Assembly: GCF_000972385.1 (NCBI RefSeq)
Contig: NZ_JXTE01000043.1
Span: 11,521 to 75,520, forward strand
DNA length: 64,000 nt
Source of the DNA: Streptomyces sp. WM6386
GTDB taxonomy: Bacteria > Actinomycetota > Actinomycetes > Streptomycetales > Streptomycetaceae
Direction of reading: 5' to 3'
Position numbers and translations under genes: made by a program
In this document: positions 37,640 to 46,812 of the stretch, piece by piece
Layout: each line of letters begins with the position of its first letter
Numbering within the stretch: the stretch's first letter is position 1
Notes under the pieces: generated by a model
Seen by the model: the letters and a program-made list of their open reading frames with translations, nothing else
What the model was told of the DNA's origin: nothing
Databases searched by the model: none

Positions 37640-38689
37640 ATGTCCAACGCCAGAGCCACCCACCTCACCCGCCGCGGCATCCTCGCCGCGGGCGGCGCCC
37701 TCGGCCTCGGTGCCGTGCTCGCAGCCTGCGGCGACGACGACGCGAAAAGCGGTGGCTCTGACACGGAGACGACCGCCGCGAAGAAGTCCGGTCCCTGGAC
37801 GTTCAAGGACGACCGTGGCACCGAGGTGAAGCTCGACAAGATCCCCGCGAACATCGTCGCGTTCACCGGTGTCGCCGCCGCGCTGTACGACTACGGCATC
37901 TCCGTCAAGGGCGTCTTCGGCCCGACCAGGACCACCGACGGCAAGGCCGACGTTCAGGCCGGCGACATGGACATCTCCAAGGTCGAGATCCTCGGCAACG
38001 TGTGGGACCAGTTCAACGTCGAGAAGTACGCCGCCCTCGCCCCGGACGTCCTCATCACCACGATGTTCGACGACGCCGGCACCCTCTGGTACGTCCCCGC
38101 GGCCTCCGCGGACAAGATCGCCAAGCTCGCCCCGAGCGTCGGCATCTCCGTCTACGACCGCCAGATCACCGAGCCGCTGCAGCGCGTGTGGGAGCTCGCG
38201 GAGTCGCTGGGCGCCGACATGACGGCCGCCTCCGTCACCGACGCCAAGAAGAAGTTCGAGGCCGCGGCCACCCGGCTGCGCGCCGCCGCGAAGGCGAAGC
38301 CCGAGATCAAGGTGCTGGCCGGTTCCGCCAGCCAGGACATCTTCTACGTCTCCGGCACCAACCTCTCCATCGACCTGGAGTACTTCAAGGCCCTCGGCGT
38401 GAACTTCGTCGAGCCCTCGGAGAAGGCCAAGGCGAAGGGTGGCGGCTGGTACGAGTCGCTCAGCTGGGAGAACGTCGACAAGTACAAGGCCGACATCATC
38501 ATGATGGACGACCGCTCCTCGACGATCCAGCCGGCCGACATCACCGAGGCCACCTGGAAGAAGCTGCCCGCGGTCAAGGCCGGGCAGGTCATCTCCCGTT
38601 CGCCCGAGCCGATCCTGTCGTACGACAAGTGCACGCCGCTTCTCGAGACGCTCGCCGAGGCGCTGGAGAACGCCAAGAAGGTCAGCTGA
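37640..38689 (+). CDS. desE: Ferrioxamine-binding lipoprotein of ABC importer
   Basis: 349 residues. The N terminus THLTRRGILAAGGALGLGAV followed by LAAC combines a twin-arginine with a lipobox, so it may be exported by Tat before lipidation on Cys31. The body is a class III periplasmic-binding fold: GTEVKLDKIPANIVAFTGVA, LAPDVLITTMFDDAGTLWYV, and the C-terminal part WKKLPAVKAGQVISRSPEPI. It is homologous by position and features to DesE, which captures ferrioxamine siderophores for uptake; the permease/ATPase genes are not in the window. It is preceded by an iron box and followed by desF. Confidence 0.9.
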   Translation: MSNARATHLTRRGILAAGGALGLGAVLAACGDDDAKSGGSDTETTAAKKSGPWTFKDDRGTEVKLDKIPANIVAFTGVAAALYDYGISVKGVFGPTRTTDGKADVQAGDMDISKVEILGNVWDQFNVEKYAALAPDVLITTMFDDAGTLWYVPAASADKIAKLAPSVGISVYDRQITEPLQRVWELAESLGADMTAASVTDAKKKFEAAATRLRAAAKAKPEIKVLAGSASQDIFYVSGTNLSIDLEYFKALGVNFVEPSEKAKAKGGGWYESLSWENVDKYKADIIMMDDRSSTIQPADITEATWKKLPAVKAGQVISRSPEPILSYDKCTPLLETLAEALENAKKVS

Positions 38690-38731
38690 AAAACGGGGCT
38701 TGATGTAGCGGGTGAGCTGCCGGCCGTCTGT

Positions 38732-38766
38732 GGCTGGTCGCGCAGTTCCCCGCGCCCCTGAAAAGC
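38732..38766 (-). repeat. Dispersed Streptomyces intergenic repeat, copy A
   Basis: On the minus strand it reads GCTTTTCAGGGGCGCGGGGA then ACTGCGCGACCAGCC. It is nearly identical to the copy after glmS (51611-51644) and lies between desE and desF. Such elements are common between Streptomyces genes; function is unknown. Confidence 0.7.
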
Positions 38767-38798
38767 ATCCCCTCGCCCCCTGATCAGGAGCGCACCCC

Positions 38799-39665
38799 AT
38801 GACCACCGCCGTCGCCGCCCCCTTCCGGTTCTTCTCCCTCCAGGTCGTGCGGACGCGGCGACTGTCGCCGTCCCTGGTCCGGGTCACCTTCGCCGGGGAC
38901 GAACTGCGGGAGTTCCACTCCCTCGGTTGCGACCAGTCGCTGTCGCTCTTCATCCCCGCCGAGGGACAGACCGAGCCCCATGTACCGATCGAGCTCGGCG
39001 ACGGATGGTGGCAGGCGTGGCGTGAACTCCCCGACGACGTACGGGCCGTGATGCGCTCGTACACGCTGCGCGCCCTGCGCCGGGAACCCGACGAGATCGA
39101 CATCGACTTCGTGCTGCACGGTGTCGAGCCCGGCGCCGCCACCCCGGCCGGCCCCGCCTCCCGGTGGGCCGCCGATGCCGGTGCCGGTGACCGGGTGCTG
39201 CTGCTGGGTCCGGCGATCGCCGACAACCGTGCCATCCGGTTCCGGCCGCCGCTGGACGCCGACCTCGTCGTCGTCTGGGGCGACGAGACCGCCGTACCGG
39301 CCGCCTCCGCGATCGTCGAGTCGCTGCCCGCCGGCACCCGTGCCCGCGTCTGGCTCGAGGTGCAGCACGCCGAGGACATCCAGGATCTGGTGACCGAGGC
39401 CGACGCCGAGGTCACCTGGCTCGTCCGGGACCACCATCAGGACGAGCCCGGCGTCGAGGGGTCCCCCATGGCCCTCGGCGCCATCAGAGACGCTCAACTG
39501 CCGGACGCCGAGCACCCGTACGTCTGGATCGCGGGTGAGTCCGGCAGCGTCAAGGCGCTGCGCCGGCATTTCGTGGGTGAGCGGGGCATCGACCGCCGCA
39601 GCGTCACCTTCGTCGGCTACTGGCGTCAGGGGCTGACCGAGGAGCAGCTCCGCGCCGCGGAGTAA
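38799..39665 (+). CDS. desF: Siderophore-interacting protein, ferrioxamine reductase type
   Basis: 288 residues of the SIP/ViuB family. The FAD-binding segment RSYTLRALRREPDEIDIDFV and the NAD(P)H-domain pieces GDRVLLLGPAIADN and VWGDETAVPAASAIVESLPA, then WIAGESGSVKALRRHFVGER, are in order, with GYWRQGLTEE near the end. It probably reduces ferric iron in imported ferrioxamine to release it in the cytoplasm. It lies 109 nt after desE with a repeat element between, and 246 nt before desA; whether desE and desF share one transcript cannot be told. Confidence 0.9.
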   Translation: MTTAVAAPFRFFSLQVVRTRRLSPSLVRVTFAGDELREFHSLGCDQSLSLFIPAEGQTEPHVPIELGDGWWQAWRELPDDVRAVMRSYTLRALRREPDEIDIDFVLHGVEPGAATPAGPASRWAADAGAGDRVLLLGPAIADNRAIRFRPPLDADLVVVWGDETAVPAASAIVESLPAGTRARVWLEVQHAEDIQDLVTEADAEVTWLVRDHHQDEPGVEGSPMALGAIRDAQLPDAEHPYVWIAGESGSVKALRRHFVGERGIDRRSVTFVGYWRQGLTEEQLRAAE

Positions 39666-39805
39666 CCCACCGAGCGACACCCACCGCTGTACGCCCGACT
39701 CCCCTGCGTACGGCGGTGACTGCTGTGCCCGCTGCGTCTGCTGTGTCGATAGGGCCGACTGCGGCCGGAGTGACCGTAGTCACGGTTGATGCCACGTTTT
39801 ACCTT

Positions 39806-39838
39806 GCGTTACTTAGGTTAGGCTAACCTAAGTAACGC
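39806..39838. promoter_or_regulatory. Iron box within a 33-bp perfect palindrome, desABCD promoter
   Basis: Positions 39813-39831 match the 19-bp iron-box consensus exactly. The symmetry extends beyond it: arms GCGTTACTTAGGTTAG (39806-39821) and CTAACCTAAGTAACGC (39823-39838) are perfect complements about a single G. This could hold more than one DmdR dimer. It ends 73 nt before the desA start. Confidence 0.92.
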
Positions 39839-39911
39839 GAAGCGAGATCGAAGATCGCGTCCCCACCCCCGTCCGACCCGCACGGACTGCTCCCCCCGGA
39901 GGACCCCCACC

Positions 39912-41354
39912 ATGCGCTCGCACCTGCTCAATGACACGACCGCGGAGCAGTACCGCCGCTCCGTGACCGAAGGAGTAGAGCGGGTGGCAGCCAAACTCGC
40001 CGCCACCGACCGTCCGTTCACGGGTGTCACCGTCGACGCCCTCGCCCCGACGATCGACGCGATCGACCTCGACAAGCCGCTGCTCGACACCGCCGCGGCC
40101 CTCGACGAGCTGGAGGATGTCTACCTCCGCGACGCGGTCTACTTCCACCACCCGCGCTACCTCGCCCACCTCAACTGCCCGGTCGTCATACCGGCGGTGC
40201 TCGGCGAGGCGATCCTCTCCGCGGTCAACTCCTCCCTGGACACCTGGGACCAGTCGGCCGGCGGCACCCTCATCGAGCGCAAACTGATCGACTGGACGAA
40301 CGCGCGGCTCGGCCTCGGACCGAACGCCGACGGCGTGTTCACCTCCGGCGGCTCCCAGTCCAACCTCCAGGCCCTCCTCCTCGCCCGCGAGGAGGCCAAG
40401 ACGGACTCCTTCGCGAAACTGCGTATCTTCGCCTCCGAGGTCAGCCACTTCAGCGTGAAGAAGTCCGCGAAGTTGCTGGGCCTCGCCCAGGACGCCGTGG
40501 TCTCCATCCCGGTCGACCAGAACAAGCGCCTGCAGACCGTCGCGCTCGCCCACGAGTTGGAGCGCTGCAAGGCGGACGGCCTCGTCCCCATGGCCGTCGT
40601 CGCCACCGCCGGCACCACCGACTTCGGCTCCATCGACCCGCTGCCCGAGATCGCCGAGCTGTGCGAGCAGTACGGCGCCTGGATGCACGTCGACGCCGCC
40701 TACGGCTGCGGACTGCTCGCCTCGGTGAAGTACCGCGGCCGCATCGACGGCATCGAGCGCGCGGACTCGGTCACCGTCGACTACCACAAGTCCTTCTTCC
40801 AGCCGGTGAGTTCGTCCGCCGTGCTGGTCCGGGACGCGGCCACCCTGCGCCACGCGACCTACCACGCGGAGTACCTCAACCCCCGCCGTATGGTCACCGA
40901 GCGCATCCCCAACCAGGTCGACAAGTCCCTCCAGACGACCCGGCGCTTCGACGCCCTCAAGCTGTGGATGACCCTGCGGGTGATGGGCGCCGACGGCATC
41001 GGGCAGCTCTTCGACGAGGTGTGCGACCTGGCCGTCGAGGGCTGGCAACTCCTCGCCGCCGACCCGCGCTACGACGTGGTCGTCGAGCCCACGCTCTCCA
41101 CCCTCGTCTTCCGCTACATCCCCGCCGCCGTGACCGACCCGGCCGAGATCGACCGCGCCAACCTGTACGCCCGCAAGGCCCTGTTCGCCTCCGGCGACGC
41201 GGTGGTCGCGGGCACCAAGGTCCAGGGCCGCCACTACCTGAAGTTCACCCTGCTCAACCCCGAGACGACGACCGACGACATCGCCGCCGTCCTCGACCTG
41301 ATAGCCGGCCACGCCGAGCAGTACCTGGGAGAGTCCCTTGACCGCGCGTCCTGA
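39912..41354 (+). CDS. desA: PLP-dependent lysine decarboxylase of desferrioxamine synthesis
   Basis: 480 residues, ATG preceded by GGAGGA. It is a group II PLP decarboxylase: [18 protein letters not shown] for phosphate binding, [20 protein letters not shown] with the PLP-pyridine Asp, and the Schiff-base Lys293 in [11 protein letters not shown]. It converts L-lysine to cadaverine, the first step of desferrioxamine B/E synthesis. It is first in the desABCD operon under the 33-bp iron-box palindrome. The 3' end overlaps desB by 17 nt. Confidence 0.95.
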   Translation: MRSHLLNDTTAEQYRRSVTEGVERVAAKLAATDRPFTGVTVDALAPTIDAIDLDKPLLDTAAALDELEDVYLRDAVYFHHPRYLAHLNCPVVIPAVLGEAILSAVNSSLDTWDQSAGGTLIERKLIDWTNARLGLGPNADGVFTSGGSQSNLQALLLAREEAKTDSFAKLRIFASEVSHFSVKKSAKLLGLAQDAVVSIPVDQNKRLQTVALAHELERCKADGLVPMAVVATAGTTDFGSIDPLPEIAELCEQYGAWMHVDAAYGCGLLASVKYRGRIDGIERADSVTVDYHKSFFQPVSSSAVLVRDAATLRHATYHAEYLNPRRMVTERIPNQVDKSLQTTRRFDALKLWMTLRVMGADGIGQLFDEVCDLAVEGWQLLAADPRYDVVVEPTLSTLVFRYIPAAVTDPAEIDRANLYARKALFASGDAVVAGTKVQGRHYLKFTLLNPETTTDDIAAVLDLIAGHAEQYLGESLDRAS

Positions 41355-42615
41355 AAACCCGAGCAAAGCCTACGACTTCGTGGGCATCGGGCTCGGCCCG
41401 TTCAACCTCGGCCTCGCCTGTCTGACCGAGCCCATCGACGAACTCGACGGTGTCTTCCTGGAGTCGAAGCCCGACTTCGAGTGGCACGCCGGCATGTTCC
41501 TCGAAGGCGCCCACCTCCAGACGCCGTTCATGTCGGACCTGGTGACGCTGGCGGACCCGACCTCGCCGTACTCCTTCCTGAACTACCTGAAGGAGAAGGG
41601 CCGGCTGTACTCGTTCTACATCCGCGAGAACTTCTACCCGCTGCGCGTCGAGTACGACGACTACTGCCGCTGGGCCGCGAACAAGCTGAACAGTGTCCGC
41701 TTCAGCACGACGGTCGCGGAGGTCACGTACGAGAACGACCGGTACGTCGTGACGACCACGGCCGGCGACACCTACCGCGCCCGCCGGCTCGTCCTCGGGA
41801 CCGGCACCTCCCCGCACTACCCGCAGGCCGTCCAGGGTCTCGGCGGCGACTTCTTCCACAACTCCCGCTACATGCAGAACAAGGCGGAGCTCCAGAAGAA
41901 GGACTTGATCACGATCGTCGGCTCCGGCCAGTCCGCCGCCGAGATCTACTACGACCTCCTCGCCGAGATCGACGTGTACGGCTACCGGCTGAACTGGGTG
42001 ACGCGCTCCCCCCGCTTCTTCCCCCTCGAATACACCAAGCTCACGCTGGAGATGACCTCCCCGGAGTACATCGACTACTACCGCGAGCTGCCGGAAGCCA
42101 CCCGCTACCGGCTCACGGCCCAGCAGAAGGGCCTGTTCAAGGGCATCGACGGCGATCTCATCAACGAGATCTTCGACCTGCTCTACCGGAAGAACCTCGG
42201 CGGGCCCGTCCCCACACGGCTGCTCACCAACTCCTCGCTGAACAGCGCGGAGTACGAGAACGGCACGTACACCCTCTCCTTCCGCCAGGAGGAGCAGGAG
42301 AAGGACTACGACCTTCAGACGCAGGGCCTGGTCCTGGCCACCGGCTACAAGTACGCCGAGCCGGAGTTCCTGACCCCCGTCAAGGACCGGCTGCGCTACG
42401 ACACGCAGGGCAACTTCGACGTCGCCCGCAACTACTCGATCGACACCACGGGCCGCGGCGTCTTCCTGCAGAACGCCGGTGTGCACACCCACAGCATCAC
42501 CTCGCCCGACCTGGGCATGGGCGCGTACCGCAACGCCTACATCATCCGTGAGCTGCTCGGCACCGAGTACTACCCGGTCGAGAAGACCATCGCGTTCCAG
42601 GAGTTCTCCGTATGA
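41338..42615 (+). CDS. desB: FAD-dependent cadaverine N-hydroxylase
   Basis: 425 residues. The TTG at 41338 overlaps the end of desA and has GGGAG 8 nt upstream. The FAD motif [12 protein letters not shown] is at the N terminus; the substrate/NADPH regions [20 protein letters not shown] and [20 protein letters not shown], then [15 protein letters not shown], match the IucD/PvdA/SidA N-hydroxylases. It makes N-hydroxycadaverine. Translation is coupled both to desA (overlap) and to desC (ATGA). Confidence 0.94.
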   Translation: MTARPENPSKAYDFVGIGLGPFNLGLACLTEPIDELDGVFLESKPDFEWHAGMFLEGAHLQTPFMSDLVTLADPTSPYSFLNYLKEKGRLYSFYIRENFYPLRVEYDDYCRWAANKLNSVRFSTTVAEVTYENDRYVVTTTAGDTYRARRLVLGTGTSPHYPQAVQGLGGDFFHNSRYMQNKAELQKKDLITIVGSGQSAAEIYYDLLAEIDVYGYRLNWVTRSPRFFPLEYTKLTLEMTSPEYIDYYRELPEATRYRLTAQQKGLFKGIDGDLINEIFDLLYRKNLGGPVPTRLLTNSSLNSAEYENGTYTLSFRQEEQEKDYDLQTQGLVLATGYKYAEPEFLTPVKDRLRYDTQGNFDVARNYSIDTTGRGVFLQNAGVHTHSITSPDLGMGAYRNAYIIRELLGTEYYPVEKTIAFQEFSV

Positions 42616-43166
42616 CCACCCCCCACACCTTCGACTTCCGCCCGCTCGACCCGCTCAAGGACGCCGAGCTCCTGCACGGCTGGGTCACCCACCCCAAGGC
42701 CGCGTTCTGGATGATGCAGGACGCGAAACTGGAGGACGTCGAGCGCGCCTACATGGAGATAGCCGCCGACGAGCACCACCACGCGCTGGTGGGTCTCGAC
42801 GCGTACGGCGTCCCCGTCTTCCTGATGGAGAAGTACGACCCCGCCCACCGCGAGCTGGTCGGCCTGTACGAGCCGCAGCCGGGCGATGTCGGCATGCACT
42901 TCCTCACCCCGGCGACCGACACCCCCGTCCACGGGTTCACCCGGTCCGTGATCACCGCCGTGATGGCCCACCTCTTCGAGGACCCGGCGACCGTCCGTGT
43001 CGTGGTCGAGCCGGACGTCTCCAACAAGGCTGTCCACGCCCTGAACGAGGCCGTCGGGTTCGTGCCCGAGCGGGAGATCCAGAAGCCCGAGAAGACGGCG
43101 CTGTTGAGTTTCTGCACGCGCGAACAGTTCCGCGCGGCGACGAGCAAGGCGGGGGTGTCCGCATGA
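42612..43166 (+). CDS. desC: N-hydroxycadaverine acyltransferase (GNAT)
   Basis: 184 residues, ATG in a 4-nt overlap with desB. It matches the siderophore GNAT group (IucB/RhbD-like): [40 protein letters not shown], then [20 protein letters not shown] and the CoA-side [20 protein letters not shown]. It acylates N-hydroxycadaverine with acetyl-CoA or succinyl-CoA to give the hydroxamate units of desferrioxamine. The stop overlaps the desD start. Confidence 0.94.
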   Translation: MTTPHTFDFRPLDPLKDAELLHGWVTHPKAAFWMMQDAKLEDVERAYMEIAADEHHHALVGLDAYGVPVFLMEKYDPAHRELVGLYEPQPGDVGMHFLTPATDTPVHGFTRSVITAVMAHLFEDPATVRVVVEPDVSNKAVHALNEAVGFVPEREIQKPEKTALLSFCTREQFRAATSKAGVSA

Positions 43167-44935
43167 CCCTCGCCGACGCCGTCGCCCACCTCTCCCCCGA
43201 GCGCTGGGAGCAGGCCAACCGCCTCCTCATCCGCAAAGCCCTCGCCGAGTTCGCCCACGAGCGGCTCATCACGCCCGAGGCCACCGCCGACGGCCGCTTC
43301 GAGGTCCGCAGCGACGACGGTCTGACCCGCTACGGGTTCACCGCCACGCGTCGCGCCCTCGACCACTGGCAGGTCGACGCCGACTCGATCACCCGTCACC
43401 GAGACGGCGTCGACCGCCCCCTCGCCGCGCTGGACTTCTTCATCGAGCTGAAGAAGGCGCTGGGCCTGAGCGACGAGATCCTGCCGGTCTACCTGGAGGA
43501 GATCTCCTCCACCCTCTCCGGCACCTGCTACAAGCTCACCAAGCCGCAGCTCCCGGTCGCCGAGCTCGTCCGCTCGGACTTCCAGGCCATCGAGACCGGC
43601 ATGACCGAGGGCCACCCCTGCTTCGTCGCCAACAACGGACGGCTCGGCTTCGGCATCCACGAGTACCTGTCGTACGCCCCGGAGACGGCGAGCCCGGTCC
43701 GCCTGGTGTGGCTGGCCGCGCACCGCTCGCGCGCCGCGTTCACGGCCGGTGTCGGGATCGAGTACGAGACCTTCGTACGGGACGAGTTGGGCGCGCAGAC
43801 CGTCGAGCGCTTCCACGACAAGCTCGCCGCCGAGGGCCTCGACCCGGCCGACTACCTCTTCATCCCCGTCCACCCCTGGCAGTGGTGGAACAAGCTCTCC
43901 GTCACCTTCGCCGCCGAGGTCGCCCGCCGGCACCTGGTCTGCCTCGGTGAGGGCGACGACGAGTACCTGGCCCAGCAGTCCATCCGGACCTTCTTCAACA
44001 CGTCGCACCCCGAGAAGCACTACGTGAAGACGGCCCTGTCCGTGATCAACATGGGCTTCATGCGCGGACTCTCGGCCGCGTACATGGAGGCGACCCCGGC
44101 GATCAACGACTGGCTCGCCCAACTCATCGACAACGACCCGGTGTTGAAGTCGACGGGCCTGTCGATCATCCGCGAGCGCGCGGCCGTCGGCTACCGGCAC
44201 CTCGAGTACGAGGCGGCGACCGACCGCTACTCGCCGTACCGCAAGATGCTGGCCGCCCTGTGGCGGGAGAGCCCGGTGGTTTCCCTCCAGGACGGCGAGT
44301 CGCTGGCGACGATGGCCTCCCTCGTCCACGTCGACCACGAGGGGAAGTCCGTCGCCGGCGCCCTGATCGAGCAGTCGGGCCTGACGCCCACACAGTGGCT
44401 GCGCCGCTATCTGACGGCGTACTTCACGCCGCTGCTGCACAGCTTCTACGCCTACGACCTGGTCTACATGCCGCACGGCGAGAACGTGATCCTCGTCCTG
44501 AAGGACGGCGCCGTGCAGCGCGCGATCTACAAGGACATCGCCGAGGAGATCGCGGTCATGGACGTCGACGCGGTCCTGCCGCCGACGGTCGAGCGACTGC
44601 GCGTGGACGTGCCGGAGGACAAGAAGCTCCTCTCGATCTTCACGGACGTCTTCGACTGCTTCTTCCGCTTCCTCGCCGCGAACCTCGCCGCCGAGGGAAT
44701 CGTGGCGGAGGACGACTTCTGGCGAACGGTCGCCGACATCACCCGCGAGTACCAGGCCTCGCTGCCCGAACTCGCCGACAAGTTCCGGCAGTACGACATG
44801 TTCGCCCCGGAGTTCGCGCTGTCCTGCCTCAACCGGCTCCAGCTGCGCAACAACCAGCAGATGGTGGACCTGGCCGACCCGGCGGGCGCACTTCAGCTCG
44901 TCGGCAACCTGAAGAACCCGATCGCCGGGTTCTGA
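43163..44935 (+). CDS. desD: NRPS-independent siderophore synthetase (IucA/IucC)
   Basis: 590 residues, ATG overlapping the desC stop (ATGA). IucA/IucC signatures are HPCFVANNGRLGFGIHEYLS, HPWQWWNKLSVTFAAEVARR, RTFFNTSHPEKHYVKTALSV with the conserved active-site HYVK, and the FhuF-like C terminus FYAYDLVYMPHGENVILVLK. It joins N-hydroxy-N-succinyl/acetyl-cadaverine units with ATP to give desferrioxamines (trimers and the macrocycle). It is the last gene of the operon and is followed by a strong stem-loop. Confidence 0.95.
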   Translation: MTLADAVAHLSPERWEQANRLLIRKALAEFAHERLITPEATADGRFEVRSDDGLTRYGFTATRRALDHWQVDADSITRHRDGVDRPLAALDFFIELKKALGLSDEILPVYLEEISSTLSGTCYKLTKPQLPVAELVRSDFQAIETGMTEGHPCFVANNGRLGFGIHEYLSYAPETASPVRLVWLAAHRSRAAFTAGVGIEYETFVRDELGAQTVERFHDKLAAEGLDPADYLFIPVHPWQWWNKLSVTFAAEVARRHLVCLGEGDDEYLAQQSIRTFFNTSHPEKHYVKTALSVINMGFMRGLSAAYMEATPAINDWLAQLIDNDPVLKSTGLSIIRERAAVGYRHLEYEAATDRYSPYRKMLAALWRESPVVSLQDGESLATMASLVHVDHEGKSVAGALIEQSGLTPTQWLRRYLTAYFTPLLHSFYAYDLVYMPHGENVILVLKDGAVQRAIYKDIAEEIAVMDVDAVLPPTVERLRVDVPEDKKLLSIFTDVFDCFFRFLAANLAAEGIVAEDDFWRTVADITREYQASLPELADKFRQYDMFAPEFALSCLNRLQLRNNQQMVDLADPAGALQLVGNLKNPIAGF

Positions 44936-44945
44936 CCCAGAGACA

Positions 44946-44984
44946 GACGGGCGCCCCGGGGTACGGTCCCCCGGGGCGCCCGTC
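44946..44984. terminator. 16-bp stem terminator after desD
   Basis: Perfect arms GACGGGCGCCCCGGGG (44946-44961) and CCCCGGGGCGCCCGTC (44969-44984), loop of 7. It lies between desD and the convergent hexosaminidase gene. Confidence 0.85.
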
Positions 44985-45012
44985 GGCACATCCAAGGGGC
45001 CTCAGCGGCGAC

Positions 45013-45086
45013 GCGCCCCAAAGGGGCGCGGGGCTGTGTCGATCTGCGGCTCCGCCGCGGGGCGCGACCAGCCCCCACCGGCCCGC
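45013..45086. repeat. Dispersed Streptomyces intergenic repeat, copy C (variant)
   Basis: Contains AAAGGGGCGCGGGGCTGTGT, then TGCGGCTCCGCCGC and GGGCGCGACCAGCCCCCACC. It shares the GGGGCGCGGGG and GCGCGACCAGC blocks with the other copies, with an inserted hairpin GCGGCTCCGCCGC. Confidence 0.6.
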
Positions 45087-45093
45087 AGACGAA

Positions 45094-46680
45094 TCACCAA
45101 GGAACCTGCGGCGACCGATAGAAGTCGATGCCGAGCGCCTCCCACCTCGGAGCCTGCGCGGCAAGCCGCACCTTGTAGGCATCCCAGTCATGCGTGGAAG
45201 CCGGCGACCACCCCAACTCAGCCGCCCCCGCCAACCTCGGAAACGCCATGTACTCGATGTCGTCGGACTTGGTGATCGTCTCCGTCCACAACGGCGCCTC
45301 GACCCCCCGGATCGCCGAACCGGGCACCCCCGGCAGATAGTTGCCCGGATCCCAGTCGTACGCCCGCTTCACCTCCACCAGCCCCGCCCAGTCCAGCCCC
45401 AACGGCGTCTCCGCGCTGTACTTCATGTCGAGATAGATACGGTCGGCGGGCGACAGCACGATCCCGGTCCCGGCCCGCGCGGCGGCCGCCACCCGCTCCT
45501 TCTCCTCCGCACCGGTGTCGTCCAGCCCCCAGTACTGAGCCACCGCGCCCTTCGCCGGGGTCGCCCCGGTCAGCTGATGCCAACCCACCACGGTCTTCCC
45601 GTACTTGGCGACCACCGGCTGCACCCGGTCCATGAACTTCACATAGTCCTCGTGACTTGTGGAGTGCGCCTCGTCCCCGCCGATGTGCAGATACCGGCCC
45701 GGCGTGAGCGCGGCGAGCTCCCGGATCACGTCGTCCACGAAGTCGTACGTGATCTCCTTCGACACACACAGCGAGCTGAAGCCGACCTCGGTACCGGTGT
45801 ACAACGGCGGCGCCACGCCGTCGCAGTTGAGCTCGGCGTAGGAGGCGAGGGCCGCGTTGGTGTGGCCCGGCATGTCGATCTCGGGGACTACCTCCAGATA
45901 GCGGGAGGCGGCGTACCGGACGATCTCCTGGTAGTCGGCCTTGGTGTAGTGGCCGCCGGGGCCGCCGCCGACCTGTGTGGAGCCGCCGTAGGGGGCGAGG
46001 CGCGGCCAGGAGTCGATGGCGATCCGCCAGCCCTGGTCGTCGCTCAGGTGCAGATGCAGCTTGTTGACCTTGTACAGGGCGAGTTGGTCGACGTATCGCT
46101 TGACCTGGTCGACGGTGAAGAAGTGCCGGGACACGTCCAGCATCGCGCCGCGCCAGCCATAGCGCGGGGTGTCCTTGATCGTGCCGCCGGCGACCAGCCA
46201 CGGTCCCGGCTGCACCGAGTCCTTCTCGACGGCGGCCGGGAGGAGCTGGCGCAGGGTCTGGACACCGTGGAAGAGGCCCGCGGGCTGGGCTGCGGTGATG
46301 GTGACGCCCTTGGCACCACTGTCGAGGCGGTAGCCTTCGGCGCCGAACGGCCCCTTGGCCAGGCGCAGTCGGATGCCGCCCTTGCCCTGGGAGGTGACCG
46401 GCAGCGGATAGCCGGTCGAGGGGCGCAGCACGTCCGCCACGTATTCGCCGATACGGCGGACCGCACGGGAGTCGTCGACGCGGATGCGGGTGGCGCGGGT
46501 GATGCGGTACGGCGGTCCGCCCGGCTCGGCCGAGGCGGGCGCCGGGACGATCTCACCGAGCGGCCGGACCGCCTCCGGCGCGGGGGCCGCTCCGGTGACG
46601 AAAGTGCCCGCGGCCGCCATGAGCAGCAACGAGCCGAACAGCCGGGTCAGACGGGGAGTTGGTCCGTGGTGCGGTCTCAC
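45094..46680 (-). CDS. Secreted GH20 beta-N-acetylhexosaminidase
   Basis: 528 residues. The GTG at 46680 has AAGGGAG 7 nt upstream. A signal peptide (LTRLFGSLLLMAAAGTFVTG) leads to an N-terminal GH20b-like domain and the catalytic barrel. The substrate-assisted Asp/Glu pair is D336-E337 in YLHIGGDEAHS; KLHLHLSDDQGWRIAIDSWP and VVPEIDMPGHTNAALASYAE are family hallmarks. It removes GlcNAc from chitin oligomers outside the cell. A DasR-type operator lies just upstream, fitting GlcNAc-6-phosphate-controlled expression. It is divergent from the DUF4429 gene. Confidence 0.92.
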   Translation of the reverse strand: MRPHHGPTPRLTRLFGSLLLMAAAGTFVTGAAPAPEAVRPLGEIVPAPASAEPGGPPYRITRATRIRVDDSRAVRRIGEYVADVLRPSTGYPLPVTSQGKGGIRLRLAKGPFGAEGYRLDSGAKGVTITAAQPAGLFHGVQTLRQLLPAAVEKDSVQPGPWLVAGGTIKDTPRYGWRGAMLDVSRHFFTVDQVKRYVDQLALYKVNKLHLHLSDDQGWRIAIDSWPRLAPYGGSTQVGGGPGGHYTKADYQEIVRYAASRYLEVVPEIDMPGHTNAALASYAELNCDGVAPPLYTGTEVGFSSLCVSKEITYDFVDDVIRELAALTPGRYLHIGGDEAHSTSHEDYVKFMDRVQPVVAKYGKTVVGWHQLTGATPAKGAVAQYWGLDDTGAEEKERVAAAARAGTGIVLSPADRIYLDMKYSAETPLGLDWAGLVEVKRAYDWDPGNYLPGVPGSAIRGVEAPLWTETITKSDDIEYMAFPRLAGAAELGWSPASTHDWDAYKVRLAAQAPRWEALGIDFYRSPQVPW

Positions 46681-46701
46681 ATCTGGCTCCCTTCACCCTG
46701 A

Positions 46702-46717
46702 ATTGGTAGAGACCACC
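46702..46717. promoter_or_regulatory. DasR responsive element (dre)-like site
   Basis: On the minus strand it contains TGGTCTCTACCA (46704-46715), 10 of 12 core bases of the dre TGGTCTAGACCA. It lies about 22 nt before the hexosaminidase start. From memory, the S. coelicolor counterpart is a known DasR target. Confidence 0.7.
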
Positions 46718-46812
46718 TTGCCATGCGCCCCGTCGGCAACCCAGACCCACAGCCCCGTCACAGGCGGAGCCGGGGCACTGGGCAACCGGGTCGGGAATGC
46801 CAGACTTTGCCC

